This document shows, piece by piece, positions 25,964 through 34,749 of a DNA stretch of 64,000 nucleotides (positions are counted from its first letter, which is position 1; each line of letters opens with the position of its first letter). A program made the position numbers and the translations under genes. Source of the stretch: Aeromicrobium phragmitis (lineage in GTDB: Bacteria; Actinomycetota; Actinomycetes; Propionibacteriales; Nocardioidaceae); contig NZ_RDBF01000002.1 in NCBI RefSeq assembly GCF_003674095.1, forward strand, positions 186,001 to 250,000. The letters run 5' to 3'. The notes below the pieces were generated by a model. The model made no database searches. It saw nothing but the letters and a program-made list of their open reading frames with translations, and was not told the DNA's origin.

Positions 25964-26721
25964 CCGAGCGGCCCCTCTTCCTGCACCGGACGGATGCGCT
26001 CCGGCGCGCCGGAGTGCGGATGGTCGTGCGGGTGGTCGGTGGGGATGTCCTCGACGCGACCCTCATAGGCGATGCGTCCGGCATCCACGACGACGGCGCG
26101 ATCGACGAGCGGGCGCATCGGGCCGAGCTCGTGGGCGACGAGGAGGACGGCCATGCCGTGGTCGCTGACGAGATGGCCGATCAGGCCGGCCAGCACCTCG
26201 GCACTCTCGGCGTCGACGCCGGCCGTGGGCTCGTCCATGACGAGCAGTTGGGGGTTGGCGACGAGCGCCCGGGCGATGTAAGCGCGCTGCTGCTGACCAC
26301 CCGAGAGCTCGGTGATGGGCTGGTCGGCCTTCGCGGACAACCGCACGTGCTCGAGCGCCTCGTCGACCGCGGCACGGTCCGAGCGGGACGCGAACCCCAA
26401 TACCGGGCGGTGGGAGAGGCGGCCGCTCGTGACGATCTCGCGCACGGTGGCGGGCACCCCGGCCGCACTCCCGGGACGCTGCGGAACGTACCCGAGCCGC
26501 CAGCGCTCGCGGAACCGGGCGAGCGGCGTACCGAAGAGCTCGATCGTGCCGCGCGCGGGGATGAGGCCGACGAGCGCGCGGACGAGGGTGGACTTGCCCG
26601 AGCCGTTGGCGCCGAGCAGTGTGACGAACTCACCGCTGCCCACGGTCAGGTCGACGCCGCGGACGACCGGCCCGCCCGCGAGGTCGACCTCGACGCCACG
26701 GGCGAGCAGGGGTGGTGTCAT
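25960..26721 (-). CDS. znuC: Zinc ABC transporter ATP-binding protein
   Basis: 253 residues. Walker A LGANGSGKSTLVRAL, signature ELSGGQQQRAYIARAL, Walker B LLVMDEPTAGVD and switch His in VLLVAHELG. A His-rich tail (DHPHDHPHSG) near the C-terminus is typical of zinc systems. Powers zinc import through ZnuB. Overlaps znuB and znuA genes by four bases each. Confidence 0.94.
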   Translation of the reverse strand: MTPPLLARGVEVDLAGGPVVRGVDLTVGSGEFVTLLGANGSGKSTLVRALVGLIPARGTIELFGTPLARFRERWRLGYVPQRPGSAAGVPATVREIVTSGRLSHRPVLGFASRSDRAAVDEALEHVRLSAKADQPITELSGGQQQRAYIARALVANPQLLVMDEPTAGVDAESAEVLAGLIGHLVSDHGMAVLLVAHELGPMRPLVDRAVVVDAGRIAYEGRVEDIPTDHPHDHPHSGAPERIRPVQEEGPLG

Positions 26722-27752
26722 CGGCAGTCGTTGGCCTTCTGGAGGGCGGCGAGGTTCGCACGCATGATCGACAGGTAGTCCTGGTCGGAGGTCTCGTCGG
26801 TGAGGCCTTCGATCGGATCCAGGGTAGCCGTCGTGGCTCCGGTCTCGCGGGCCACGGTCTCGGCCAGCGCGGGGGAGGCGAGCGTCTCGGTGAAGATCGT
26901 CGTGATGCCCTCGGTCTGCACCAGTTCAGTGATCTGGCCGAGTTGCGCCGTGCTGGGCTCCGACCCCGGGTCGATGCCGGCGATCGGCAGCTGGTGCAGG
27001 TCGTAGGCGTGCGCGAGATACGAGAAGGCGGCGTGGCTCGTGACGAAGTCGCGGCGCTCGCAGGTGGCGAGACCGTCGGCGAACTCCGCATCGAGCGCGG
27101 TGAGGTCGTCGATGAGCGCCTGAGCATTCGCGGCGTACGCGTCCGCGTGATCGGGATCGGCCTGCGACAACGCGTCGGCGAGCGACTGCGCGGCCGGCTT
27201 CAGGTTGGTCGGGTCGAGCCACAGGTGCGGGTCGACGTCACCGTGGCCGTGGTCGTGCGACTCCTCGACCTCGTCACCGTGCGACTCTTCGCCCTCGTGG
27301 TCGTGGTCGTGGTCGTGCGACTCTTCGTGAGCGTGCCCATGGTCGTGCGACTCTTCGTGAGCGTGCCCATGGTCGTGGGACGCCTCGGCGTCGAGCAGCT
27401 CCACGCCGTCGGCGAGGTCGACGGTCGTGCCCTCATCGCGTCCGGCCTGCTCGACGGCCTCGTCCACTGCGGTCTGGAAGCCGTCGAGGTACACCACGAC
27501 GTCAGCGGACTGGACGGCTCCGATCTGCTTGGCGGTGAGTTCGAGATCGTGCGCCTCGCCGCCGGGCGAGGTGAGGGTCTCGATGTTCGCATGCTCGCCG
27601 CCGACGCGCTCCGCGAGGAACTGCGCGGGATAGAACGAAGCCACCACCCGGACGCCGTCACCCTCGTTCCCGTTGCCGTCGTCGGCGGAGCCGCCGCAGG
27701 CGGACAGGGCGAGGGCGGACGCGACGAGGGCAGGCAGGACCGAACGCTTCAT
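26718..27752 (-). CDS. znuA: Zinc ABC transporter substrate-binding lipoprotein
   Basis: About 344 residues. MKRSVLPALVASALALSAC gives a lipoprotein signal. The metal-binding fold has VVASFYPAQFLAERVGG, the ligand region DPHLWLDPTNLK and FVTSHAAFSYLAHAYDL, with a His/Asp/Glu-rich loop of about 55 residues between (HDHGHAHEESHDHG repeats). This loop captures zinc in ZnuA proteins. ATG 27752 is preferred; GTG 27767 and ATG 27761 are alternatives since no ribosome site is visible. A Zur box is just upstream. Confidence 0.93.
   Translation of the reverse strand: MKRSVLPALVASALALSACGGSADDGNGNEGDGVRVVASFYPAQFLAERVGGEHANIETLTSPGGEAHDLELTAKQIGAVQSADVVVYLDGFQTAVDEAVEQAGRDEGTTVDLADGVELLDAEASHDHGHAHEESHDHGHAHEESHDHDHDHEGEESHGDEVEESHDHGHGDVDPHLWLDPTNLKPAAQSLADALSQADPDHADAYAANAQALIDDLTALDAEFADGLATCERRDFVTSHAAFSYLAHAYDLHQLPIAGIDPGSEPSTAQLGQITELVQTEGITTIFTETLASPALAETVARETGATTATLDPIEGLTDETSDQDYLSIMRANLAALQKANDCR
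27311..27370. repeat. Perfect 30-bp tandem duplication in the znuA His-rich loop
   Basis: Two identical 30-base units, 27311-27340 and 27341-27370, in frame, encode two copies of a ten-residue His-rich block. A third partial copy follows. It is in frame, so copy number can change the loop length without breaking the gene. Confidence 0.95.
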
Positions 27753-27773
27753 GGGAATCATCGTCACTACTCT

Positions 27774-27788
27774 CGGAAACGATTGTCA
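27774..27788. promoter_or_regulatory. Zur box upstream of znuA
   Basis: CGGAAACGATTGTCA matches 12 of 15 bases of the TGAAAACGATTTTCA-type actinobacterial Zur palindrome as I recall it. It lies 7-22 bases upstream of the possible znuA starts, a suitable place for repression of znuACB-zur. Confidence 0.7.
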
Positions 27789-27921
27789 AATCCGTCTACG
27801 GTGATGTCGACCACCGGCCGACCCCCGCCGCGCGCCGAGTAGGCTGGTCCGGCCAGGGGCGCGGAGCGTTACGACGCACCGCACATGCCCTCCGACACCC
27901 AGCCGGAACGGAAGTCCTCCC

Positions 27922-29310
27922 ATGCCGAACTCAGTCCTCGACACCGTCATCAGCCTGTGCAAGCGCCGCGGCTTCGTCTACCAGTGCGGCGAGATCTACG
28001 GCGGTACCCGATCGGCATGGGACTACGGGCCGATGGGCGTGGAGCTCAAGGAGAACATCAAGCGTCAGTGGTGGCGCTCGATGGTGCAGGGTCGCGACGA
28101 CGTCGTCGGTCTCGACTCCTCGGTGATCCTCCCGACTCCCGTGTGGCAGGCGTCGGGGCACCTCGCGGCCTTCGTCGACCCGCTCGTCGAATGCCTCGCG
28201 TGCCACAAGCGGTACCGGCAGGACCACCTCCAGGAGGCGTACGCGGAGAAGAAGGGCCTGGACGACCCCGACGCGGTGCCGATGACCGACATCGTCTGCG
28301 CGAACTGCGGTACCCGCGGCGAGTGGACCGAGCCGCGCATGTTCAACGGACTGCTCAAGACCTTCCTGGGCCCGGTCGAGTCCGACGAGGGCCTGCACTA
28401 CCTGCGCCCCGAGACCGCGCAGGGCATCTTCATCAACTTCTCCCAGGTGATGACCACGGCGCGCAAGAAGCCTCCCTTCGGCATCGGCCAGATCGGCAAG
28501 AGCTTCCGCAACGAGATCACGCCGGGCAACTTCATCTTCCGCACGCGCGAGTTCGAGCAGATGGAGATGGAGTTCTTCGTCGAGCCGGGCACCGATGAGC
28601 AGTGGCACCAGACCTGGATCGACACGCGGCTGGCCTGGTACACCGAGCTCGGCATCGATCCGGAGAACCTGCGCCTCTACGAGCACCCCGCCGAGAAGCT
28701 GTCGCACTACTCCAAGCGCACGGTCGACATCGAGTACCGCTTCGGGTTCACCGGCTCGGAGTGGGGCGAGCTCGAGGGCGTGGCCAATCGCACCGACTTC
28801 GACCTGTCCACGCACAGCGAGCACTCGGGCACCGACCTCTCGTACTTCGACCAGCAGAAGAACGAGCGCTGGACGCCGTACGTCATCGAGCCCGCGGCCG
28901 GTGTCAACCGTTCGATGATGGCCTTCCTCGTCGACGCGTACACCGAGGACGAAGCGCCGAACGCCAAGGGCGGCGTCGACAAGCGCACCGTCCTCAAGCT
29001 CGATCCGCGCCTCGCCCCGGTCAAGGCCGCGGTACTGCCGCTGTCGCGCAACGAGGACCTGTCGCCGAAGGCGCGCGACCTCGCCGCCGAGCTGCGCCGC
29101 AACTGGAACGTCGACTTCGACGATGCTCAGGCGATCGGCAAGCGGTACCGCCGCCAGGACGAGATCGGCACACCGTTCTGCATCACGGTCGACTTCGACA
29201 CTCTCGACGACCAGGCAGTGACGATCCGCGAACGCGACACGATGAGCCAGGAGCGGGTCGCGCTCGACCAGGTCCCGGCCTACCTCGCGGCGCGCCTCAT
29301 CGGCGCCTGA
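27922..29310 (+). CDS. glyS: Glycyl-tRNA synthetase (homodimeric type)
   Basis: Charges tRNA-Gly. 462 residues, class II. Motif 2 region [30 protein letters not shown] and the C-terminal anticodon-binding domain ([19 protein letters not shown]) are clear. [13 protein letters not shown] and [10 protein letters not shown] look like a zinc site. This is the single-chain GlyQS-type enzyme of Actinobacteria. ATG 27922; TAGGCT at 27840 could be its -10. Confidence 0.96.
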   Translation: MPNSVLDTVISLCKRRGFVYQCGEIYGGTRSAWDYGPMGVELKENIKRQWWRSMVQGRDDVVGLDSSVILPTPVWQASGHLAAFVDPLVECLACHKRYRQDHLQEAYAEKKGLDDPDAVPMTDIVCANCGTRGEWTEPRMFNGLLKTFLGPVESDEGLHYLRPETAQGIFINFSQVMTTARKKPPFGIGQIGKSFRNEITPGNFIFRTREFEQMEMEFFVEPGTDEQWHQTWIDTRLAWYTELGIDPENLRLYEHPAEKLSHYSKRTVDIEYRFGFTGSEWGELEGVANRTDFDLSTHSEHSGTDLSYFDQQKNERWTPYVIEPAAGVNRSMMAFLVDAYTEDEAPNAKGGVDKRTVLKLDPRLAPVKAAVLPLSRNEDLSPKARDLAAELRRNWNVDFDDAQAIGKRYRRQDEIGTPFCITVDFDTLDDQAVTIRERDTMSQERVALDQVPAYLAARLIGA

Positions 29311-29334
29311 TCCGCCGTCGGGCACCCTGCTGTC

Positions 29335-29916
29335 GTGAGAAGGACATGGCGCTGCGCCGGACCGGTGCTGGCTGCGGCACTCCTCGTCGCCGCCTGCTCG
29401 GGGGAGGGCGAGGAGAAGGAGCCGACCGGTCTCGAGCTGCCCGAGGGGGTCAGCCTGACCGAGGGCGGAAGCGAGCTGGACCCGGGCGATCCTGCCACGG
29501 TCGCGTATCCCGATGACACCGAGGATGCGACTGCCCTGACGGTCACGGTCGACACCATCCAGCAGGGACGCATCGAGGACTTCGCGCTCTTCTCGCTCTC
29601 GCCGGAGGACGCTGCCTCGACGCCCTTCTACGTCACCGTCACCGTGGCGAACGAAGGGCCCGGCACCCCGGGCACCACGTCGCTGCCGATCTTCGCCAAC
29701 GACGGTGAGAACACGCTCATCTCGCCGAATGCGATCGTCGGCACCTTCGAGCCGTGCGCGCCGACACCGATCCCCGCGGACCTGCCCGCCGGCGACGAGG
29801 TCACCCAGTGCCTGGTGTACCTGCTGCCCGAGGGAGCCAGCCTCGAGTCCGTGGACCTGCAGGTAGCGGACGCGGCCGAGGCAATTCACTGGCGTCCCGA
29901 GCAGCCCGCGCCGTAG
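29335..29916 (+). CDS. Exported lipoprotein, DUF4352-like
   Basis: 193 residues. The N-terminus (CAGPVLAAALLVAACSGEG) is a lipoprotein signal with cleavage at AAC. The mature part, with YVTVTVANEGPGTPGTTSLP, is a likely beta-sandwich like DUF4352 or immunoprotective-type domains. GTG 29335. Its stop codon lies inside the GntR operator at 29913, so the downstream regulon begins directly here. Confidence 0.65.
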   Translation: MRRTWRCAGPVLAAALLVAACSGEGEEKEPTGLELPEGVSLTEGGSELDPGDPATVAYPDDTEDATALTVTVDTIQQGRIEDFALFSLSPEDAASTPFYVTVTVANEGPGTPGTTSLPIFANDGENTLISPNAIVGTFEPCAPTPIPADLPAGDEVTQCLVYLLPEGASLESVDLQVADAAEAIHWRPEQPAP

Positions 29917-29927
29917 TATGTCACGCA
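29913..29927. promoter_or_regulatory. Operator upstream of the GntR regulator gene
   Basis: GTAGTATGTCACGCA matches the shared motif GTARTATGTCACRC found at four places in this island. It lies 25 bases before the GntR start and overlaps the stop of the preceding gene. It suggests autoregulation. Confidence 0.65.
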
Positions 29928-29951
29928 GCAGTTCGCGAGAAAGGCGACGAC

Positions 29952-30638
29952 ATGAGCTGGGTGACTCCTCGGATCGAACCGGGACACAGCCTCCGTGAGC
30001 AGATCGAGGAGTCGCTGACCGCGGCCATCATCGCCGGGCAGGTGCCTCCGCACGAGCTGTTGACGGTGCCGGTGCTCGCGCAGCAGTACGACGTCTCGGC
30101 GACTCCGGTGCGCGAGGCGATGCTGAACCTCGCGCGGCGGGGTTTCGTCGTGCCGGTCCGTAACCGCGGCTTCCGCGTGCGTGAGGTCGGGCGCGACGAA
30201 CTCGACCACCTCGTCAAGACGCGGCGGATGCTCGAGTGCCCGCCGATGGTGGAGGTGGCCCGGATCTTCGACGCCTCGATCCGTCCGCGGTTCGACGAAC
30301 TGATCGCCGCGATCAACGATTCGGCCGAATCGCGCGATTTCGCGACGTACGTCCGGTCCGACAAGGCGTTCCACCTCGGCCTGCTGGGTTTGCTGGGCAA
30401 CCCCGTGCTCGTCGACGTGGTCGGCAACCTGCGTGACCAGACCCGCACCGTCGGCATCGCCTCCAAGATCACGCCGGCGCAGCTCCGCGCCTCGATCGAC
30501 GAGCATGCTGCTCTCCTCGACCTTCTCGAGGCCGGTGAGGGAGAAGCCGCGGCCGAACTGATGGACCGTCACATCGGGCACGTGCTCGGCTGGTGGAGTG
30601 GTGAGGCCGAGGACTCGGCCGTGACCGCGGTCCGCTGA
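29952..30638 (+). CDS. GntR-family regulator, FCD subfamily
   Basis: 228 residues. Residues ~5-70 are a GntR winged helix (SLREQIEESLTAAIIAGQV, then SATPVREAMLNLARRGFV). The C-terminal FCD domain has ligands for a bound metal in SDKAFHLGL, DEHAALLDLL and DRHIGHV. FCD regulators sense organic acids or amino acids. Operators at 29913, 30737, 44129 and 44599 point to control of the island to 48.2 kb. ATG 29952; no strong ribosome site beyond AAAGG. Confidence 0.9.
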   Translation: MSWVTPRIEPGHSLREQIEESLTAAIIAGQVPPHELLTVPVLAQQYDVSATPVREAMLNLARRGFVVPVRNRGFRVREVGRDELDHLVKTRRMLECPPMVEVARIFDASIRPRFDELIAAINDSAESRDFATYVRSDKAFHLGLLGLLGNPVLVDVVGNLRDQTRTVGIASKITPAQLRASIDEHAALLDLLEAGEGEAAAELMDRHIGHVLGWWSGEAEDSAVTAVR

Positions 30639-30666
30639 CCGCCGGCGGCGTTACTCGGCGACCCCG

Positions 30667-30679
30667 GTAGTGCGTCACG
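30667..30679. promoter_or_regulatory. Possible weaker operator half
   Basis: GTAGTGCGTCACG differs from the island motif at two central bases. It lies 70 bases upstream of the strong site at 30737. It could support cooperative binding. Confidence 0.35.
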
Positions 30680-30736
30680 TTCCAGTCGCAGCGCGACAGA
30701 ACCCTGAAGCGCGAGCGGTCGGAAGGGGTTCCCTCC

Positions 30737-30761
30737 CCGGTAGTATGTGATATATTACCGG
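30737..30761. promoter_or_regulatory. Operator/promoter of the hydroxyproline oxidation operon
   Basis: The 25-base imperfect palindrome has perfect outer halves CCGGTA and TACCGG and carries the shared GTARTATGT word on both strands (second half reads GTAATATATCACAT in reverse). TAGTAT or TATATT inside could serve as -10, so binding would block transcription. The FAD oxidoreductase ATG is 17 bases downstream. Confidence 0.75.
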
Positions 30762-30777
30762 CAGAGAGGAGACGCCG

Positions 30778-31959
30778 ATGCGTGTTGCGATCATCGGGGC
30801 TGGGATCACCGGCGCCGCGTGTGCCCGACTGCTTGCCCGGGCCGGCTACGACGTGACCGTCGTCGAGCGTGGAGCCGTCGCCGGCGGTACCTCTGCCAGC
30901 TGCGAAGGCAATCTCCTCGTTTCGGATAAGACTCCGGGCCCCGAGCTCGATCTCGCGGTGGACGCATCGGTTCGGTGGCCGCTCGTCGCCCGCGAACTGC
31001 ACGACGAGCTCGGGCCCGGTTTTCCGTCGATCGAATTCGAGCCCAAGGGCGGACTCGTGGTGTCGATGACGCCCGAGGGCGCCGAGCCGTTGCGGGCGTT
31101 CGCCGCGTCGCAGCGCGCGGTCGGCATCCACGCCCGTGAGATCGCGACCGACGACGCGCTCGAACTCGAACCCCATCTCAGCCGCGAGATCACCGCGGCC
31201 GTCCACTACCCGCAGGACGCGCAGGTGCAGCCGGTCGTGGCGGTCGAGGCGCTGCTCGCCTCGGCTCGCCGCGCAGGCGCCCGGGTCATGACCTCGACGG
31301 AGGTCGTCGGCTCGCTGCACGACGCGGGGGGCCGGATGGCCGGCGTCAGCACGTCGCGCGGCGATGTCCACGCCGACCTCGTCGTCAACGCCGCCGGCCC
31401 GTGGGCGGGCGAGGTCGCCGGTGCACTCGGCCTATCGCTGCCGGTGCTGCCGCGTCGCGGCATGGTGCTGGTGACCACGCGCATGCCGCACCGGGTGTTC
31501 CGGAAGGTGTACGACGCCGACTACGTGGGAGCGACACAGTCCGGGGACGCGGACTTGCAGACGTCCACCGTCGTGGAGTCGACGGCCGCCGGCACGGTGC
31601 TCATCGGGTCCTCTCGACAGCGCGTCGGCTTCGACGACCGGCTCGACGTCGACGTCATCCGCGAGATCGCCACAAAGTCGTTACGGCTCTTCCCGTTCCT
31701 CGAGGACATGCAGGTGCTGCGCACCTACGGCGGTTTCCGCCCGTACATGCCCGACCACCTGCCCGTCATCGGCGCGGATCCCCGGGTCCCGGGCCTCTAC
31801 CACGTGACCGGGCACGAGGGTGCGGGCATCGGCCTCTCGGTGTCCTCGGCGGAGATTCTGCTCGCCCTGATGAACGGCACGACGCCGCCGTTGGATCCTG
31901 CGCCCTTCGCCATCGACCGCCCGACCTTGACTCCCCATCTGCAGGAGGTCGCTTCATGA
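30778..31959 (+). CDS. FAD-dependent D-amino acid (D-hydroxyproline) dehydrogenase subunit
   Basis: 393 residues in the DadA/glycine oxidase family. FAD motif AIIGAGITGAACARLLARAG, a second nucleotide segment VNAAGPWAGEVAGALG and the C-terminal GHEGAGIGLSVSSAEI. In known hydroxyproline clusters this subunit oxidises cis-4-hydroxy-D-proline together with a 2Fe-2S protein and a flavoprotein, exactly the two genes that overlap next. Substrate assignment is inferred from context. Confidence 0.82.
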   Translation: MRVAIIGAGITGAACARLLARAGYDVTVVERGAVAGGTSASCEGNLLVSDKTPGPELDLAVDASVRWPLVARELHDELGPGFPSIEFEPKGGLVVSMTPEGAEPLRAFAASQRAVGIHAREIATDDALELEPHLSREITAAVHYPQDAQVQPVVAVEALLASARRAGARVMTSTEVVGSLHDAGGRMAGVSTSRGDVHADLVVNAAGPWAGEVAGALGLSLPVLPRRGMVLVTTRMPHRVFRKVYDADYVGATQSGDADLQTSTVVESTAAGTVLIGSSRQRVGFDDRLDVDVIREIATKSLRLFPFLEDMQVLRTYGGFRPYMPDHLPVIGADPRVPGLYHVTGHEGAGIGLSVSSAEILLALMNGTTPPLDPAPFAIDRPTLTPHLQEVAS

Positions 31960-32291
31960 GCGCGCGACCCGTCGACCCGAAGCGCGACCCGATCCGGCCC
32001 GGCCCCACGGACTCGGTGACCATCACCTTCGAGGGGCGTGAGTACGTCGGTGTCCGCGGTCAGTCGGTCGCCGGCGTCCTGCTCGCGAACGACGTCCTCG
32101 ACTGGCGGACCAGCTCCACGCGCCACGAGCCGCGGGGACTGTTCTGCGGGATCGGCGTGTGCTTCGACTGCGTCGTGACGGTCGACGGCCAGCGCGACGT
32201 CCGCGCATGCCAGCGCACCGCTCGTGACGGAGCACAGGTGGAGCGCCAGCACGATGAGCTGCCCCGGCGGGTCGAGGGGGCAGGATCGTGA
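31956..32291 (+). CDS. 2Fe-2S ferredoxin-like subunit of the dehydrogenase
   Basis: 111 residues. CGIGVCFDCVVTVDG, with a downstream CQRTARDG Cys, binds a plant-type 2Fe-2S cluster, as in the small HcnA/SoxA-like gamma subunits. It starts by ATGA overlap with the FAD protein and ends by GTGA overlap with the next gene. It should pass electrons between the two flavoproteins. Confidence 0.85.
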   Translation: MSARPVDPKRDPIRPGPTDSVTITFEGREYVGVRGQSVAGVLLANDVLDWRTSSTRHEPRGLFCGIGVCFDCVVTVDGQRDVRACQRTARDGAQVERQHDELPRRVEGAGS

Positions 32292-33724
32292 CCGACATTC
32301 TCGTCATCGGCGCCGGCCCGGCCGGTCTCGCGGCCGCCGCCGCCGCACGGCGGCGCGGTGCCACGGTCCGCGTCATCGACTCCGCCGAGCGCACGGGCGG
32401 CCAGTACTGGCGGCACCTGCCCGAAAGCCGGCCCGCCGGACGCGAAGCTGTCCTGCATCATCAGTGGAACACGTACCAGTCACTGCGCCAGGCCCTCGAG
32501 TTCGACCCCGGATGCACGATCGACACCGAGACGCAGGTCTGGGCCGTCGAGCGACGTGCCGACGGCACCCTGCGCGTCAACCTCGCGTCCGGCGACGTGG
32601 ACGGGACCCGCGCCACCGAGTCCGTCGTGCCCGATCGGCTCATCCTCGCCACTGGCGCGCATGACCGCGCCCTGCCCGTGCCCGGGTGGACCCTCCCGGG
32701 CGTCTTCACCGCAGGAGCCGCCCAGGCCATGGCCAAGGGGGAGCGCATTGCGGTCGGCGATCGCGTCGTCGTCGCCGGGTCGGGACCGTTCCTGTTCCCG
32801 GTGACCGCGTCGCTCGGACAAGCCGGCGCTCGCGTCGTCGGCGTCTTCGAGGCATCTCGGCCCTCGCGCATGGCCCGTCACTGGCTCGCGCGCCCCTGGG
32901 AGCTGGCCGGTGCCTCGCACAAGGTCAGCGAGCTCGCCGGCTACGTCGCGCACCACGTGCGTGGGCGCGTGCCGTACCGCACCGGCTACGGCGTCGTCGA
33001 GATTCACGGCACCGCTCGGGTCGAGGCGGTGACGGTCGCACGGCTCGACGCCGACTGGGCACCCGTCCTCGGCACCGAGCGGCGCATCGACTGCGACGCC
33101 GTCTGCCTGGGCCACGGCTTCACCCCACGTCTCGAGCTCGCCGTCGCGGCAGGATGCGAGCTCACCGACGAGCGCTTCGTGCGCGTGGACGGTGAGCAGC
33201 GCACCAGCGTGGACGGCGTGTTCGCGGCGGGCGAGATCACCGCGATCGGCGGGGTCGACCTCGCGCTTGCCGAGGGCGAGATCGCCGGCTGGGTGGCCGC
33301 GGGCGGGTCGACTGCGGACGCACCGGTGCGCTCGGCGCGCCGCGCGCGCGACCGGTTCACCCGGTTCGCCGAGCGCATCGCGACAGCCCATCGCATCGGC
33401 GCATCGTGGTCGTCGTGGCTCCAGGACGACACGATCGTCTGCCGCTGCGAGGAAGTCGACGCCGGGACGCTGAACCGCGTGGCCGAGTCGACCGCCTCGG
33501 TCGGCCTGCGTTCCCTCAAGCTCACCACCCGCGCCGGGCTCGGGCTGTGCCAGGGCCGCATCTGCGGCCGCACGGTCGAGCAGCTGCTCGCGGGGGCATC
33601 CGGGTGCACCGCGTTCGCGGACGGCACCACGACCGACCGGCGCCCCATCGCCGCCCCTTTGCGCATCGGCGACCTCGCCCGTGCGCCTCAGTCCACCGAA
33701 ACATCCCCTCATCAGATCCCGTGA
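32288..33724 (+). CDS. FAD/NAD(P)-type flavoprotein subunit with BFD-like 2Fe-2S domain (HcnB-like)
   Basis: 478 residues. VIGAGPAGLAAAAAARRRGA binds FAD, VVVAGSGPFLFPVTASLG a second nucleotide. The C-terminus has CRCEEVDAGTL and GLCQGRICGRTV, four Cys for a 2Fe-2S cluster. This is the third part of the HcnABC/hydroxyproline dehydrogenase complex. The complex probably delivers electrons to the membrane chain. GTG start overlaps the preceding gene. Confidence 0.85.
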   Translation: MTDILVIGAGPAGLAAAAAARRRGATVRVIDSAERTGGQYWRHLPESRPAGREAVLHHQWNTYQSLRQALEFDPGCTIDTETQVWAVERRADGTLRVNLASGDVDGTRATESVVPDRLILATGAHDRALPVPGWTLPGVFTAGAAQAMAKGERIAVGDRVVVAGSGPFLFPVTASLGQAGARVVGVFEASRPSRMARHWLARPWELAGASHKVSELAGYVAHHVRGRVPYRTGYGVVEIHGTARVEAVTVARLDADWAPVLGTERRIDCDAVCLGHGFTPRLELAVAAGCELTDERFVRVDGEQRTSVDGVFAAGEITAIGGVDLALAEGEIAGWVAAGGSTADAPVRSARRARDRFTRFAERIATAHRIGASWSSWLQDDTIVCRCEEVDAGTLNRVAESTASVGLRSLKLTTRAGLGLCQGRICGRTVEQLLAGASGCTAFADGTTTDRRPIAAPLRIGDLARAPQSTETSPHQIP

Positions 33725-33735
33725 AAGGACTCATC

Positions 33736-34653
33736 ATGTCGGAGCCCACGATCGACCTCGGCGGTGTCGTCGTCGCGACCACGCTGGCCTTCAAGGAGGA
33801 CGCCTCGGCGCCCGCCGGCCTCGCGGTCGACTACGACAAGTTCGGCGAGCACATCGACTTCCTCATGAGCAACGGCTGCCGCGGCGTCGGACCGAACGGC
33901 TCGCTCGGCGAGTACTCCTCGCTCACCGACGAGGAGCGTCGCAAGGTCATCCAGGTCGCCGTCGACGCCGTCGACGGTCGTGGTGTGGTCGTCGCCGGTG
34001 CTCACGGCGTCGGTTGGCACCAGGCCCAGAAGTGGACCCGGTACGCGCAGGAGGACGGCGCGGACGGCGTCCTCGTCCTGCCGCCCACGATGTACCGCGC
34101 CAACGACGAGGAAGTCGTCGAGCACTACCGCCGCGTGGCCGAGGTCGGCATGCCGATCATGGCCTACAACAACCCGTTCGACACCAAGGTCGACATCACG
34201 CCGCAGCTCGTCGCTCGCATCGCGGAGTTCCCCGAGGTCGTCGCCATCAAGGAGTTCTCCGGCGACGTCCGCCGCGTGTACGAGATCAAGGAACTCTGCG
34301 ACATCGACATCATCGCCGGTGCCGACGACGTGCTCTTCGAGCTCATGGTCAACGGCGCGGTGGGCTGGTTCGCGGGTTACCCGAACGCGTTTCCGAAGGA
34401 AGCCGTCGAGCTCTACAACCTGTGCGTCGAAGGCAAGTGGCATGACGCCAAGGCGCTCTACGAGCAGCTCGTGGCCGTCTTCCGCTGGGACTCGCGCACG
34501 GAGTTCGTCCAGGCCATCAAGTTGTCGATGGACGTCTGCGGCAACTCCTACGGCGGTCTCACCCGTCCGCCGCGCGGCCCGCTCACCGAGGCCCAGACCG
34601 CCCAGGTGAAGGCCGACACCGAGCGCGCCCTCGCCGCGATCGCCGCTCGCTGA
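33736..34653 (+). CDS. DapA-family pyrroline-4-hydroxy-2-carboxylate deaminase (inferred)
   Basis: 305 residues, N-acetylneuraminate lyase/DapA barrel. GVGPNGSLGEYSSLTDEER (carboxylate loop), YNNPFD and VVAIKEFSGDVRRVYE, which holds the Schiff-base lysine. In hydroxyproline catabolism such a protein deaminates and opens the oxidised ring to 2-oxoglutarate semialdehyde. Its place between the oxidase genes and the semialdehyde dehydrogenase supports this. Family hairpin A follows. Confidence 0.85.
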   Translation: MSEPTIDLGGVVVATTLAFKEDASAPAGLAVDYDKFGEHIDFLMSNGCRGVGPNGSLGEYSSLTDEERRKVIQVAVDAVDGRGVVVAGAHGVGWHQAQKWTRYAQEDGADGVLVLPPTMYRANDEEVVEHYRRVAEVGMPIMAYNNPFDTKVDITPQLVARIAEFPEVVAIKEFSGDVRRVYEIKELCDIDIIAGADDVLFELMVNGAVGWFAGYPNAFPKEAVELYNLCVEGKWHDAKALYEQLVAVFRWDSRTEFVQAIKLSMDVCGNSYGGLTRPPRGPLTEAQTAQVKADTERALAAIAAR

Positions 34654-34659
34654 CGCGCT

Positions 34660-34714
34660 GAGTGTGACGTTTGGCGGGTGAAACCGCGAGAAATACCCGC
34701 CAAACGTCACACTC
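34660..34714. repeat. Long perfect hairpin, repeat family A, copy 2
   Basis: A 20-base arm at 34660-34679 with core GAGTGTGACGTTTGGC is the perfect reverse complement of 34695-34714, with a 15-base loop. It starts 6 bases after a stop codon. The core matches 6881-6945, while the rest differs. It sits inside a co-oriented gene set. Confidence 0.9.
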
Positions 34715-34749
34715 ACCGGGTGCCGCCCATACTCGATTCAGGAGGTCAT

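Noticed and set aside
27816..27921. T-box or other riboswitch before glyS
   Set aside because: No T-box sequence or specifier loop is visible in the 100-base gap.
27931..29889. 652-codon minus-strand frame opposite glyS
   Set aside because: glyS is certain on the plus strand; the opposite product is low-complexity with no motif.
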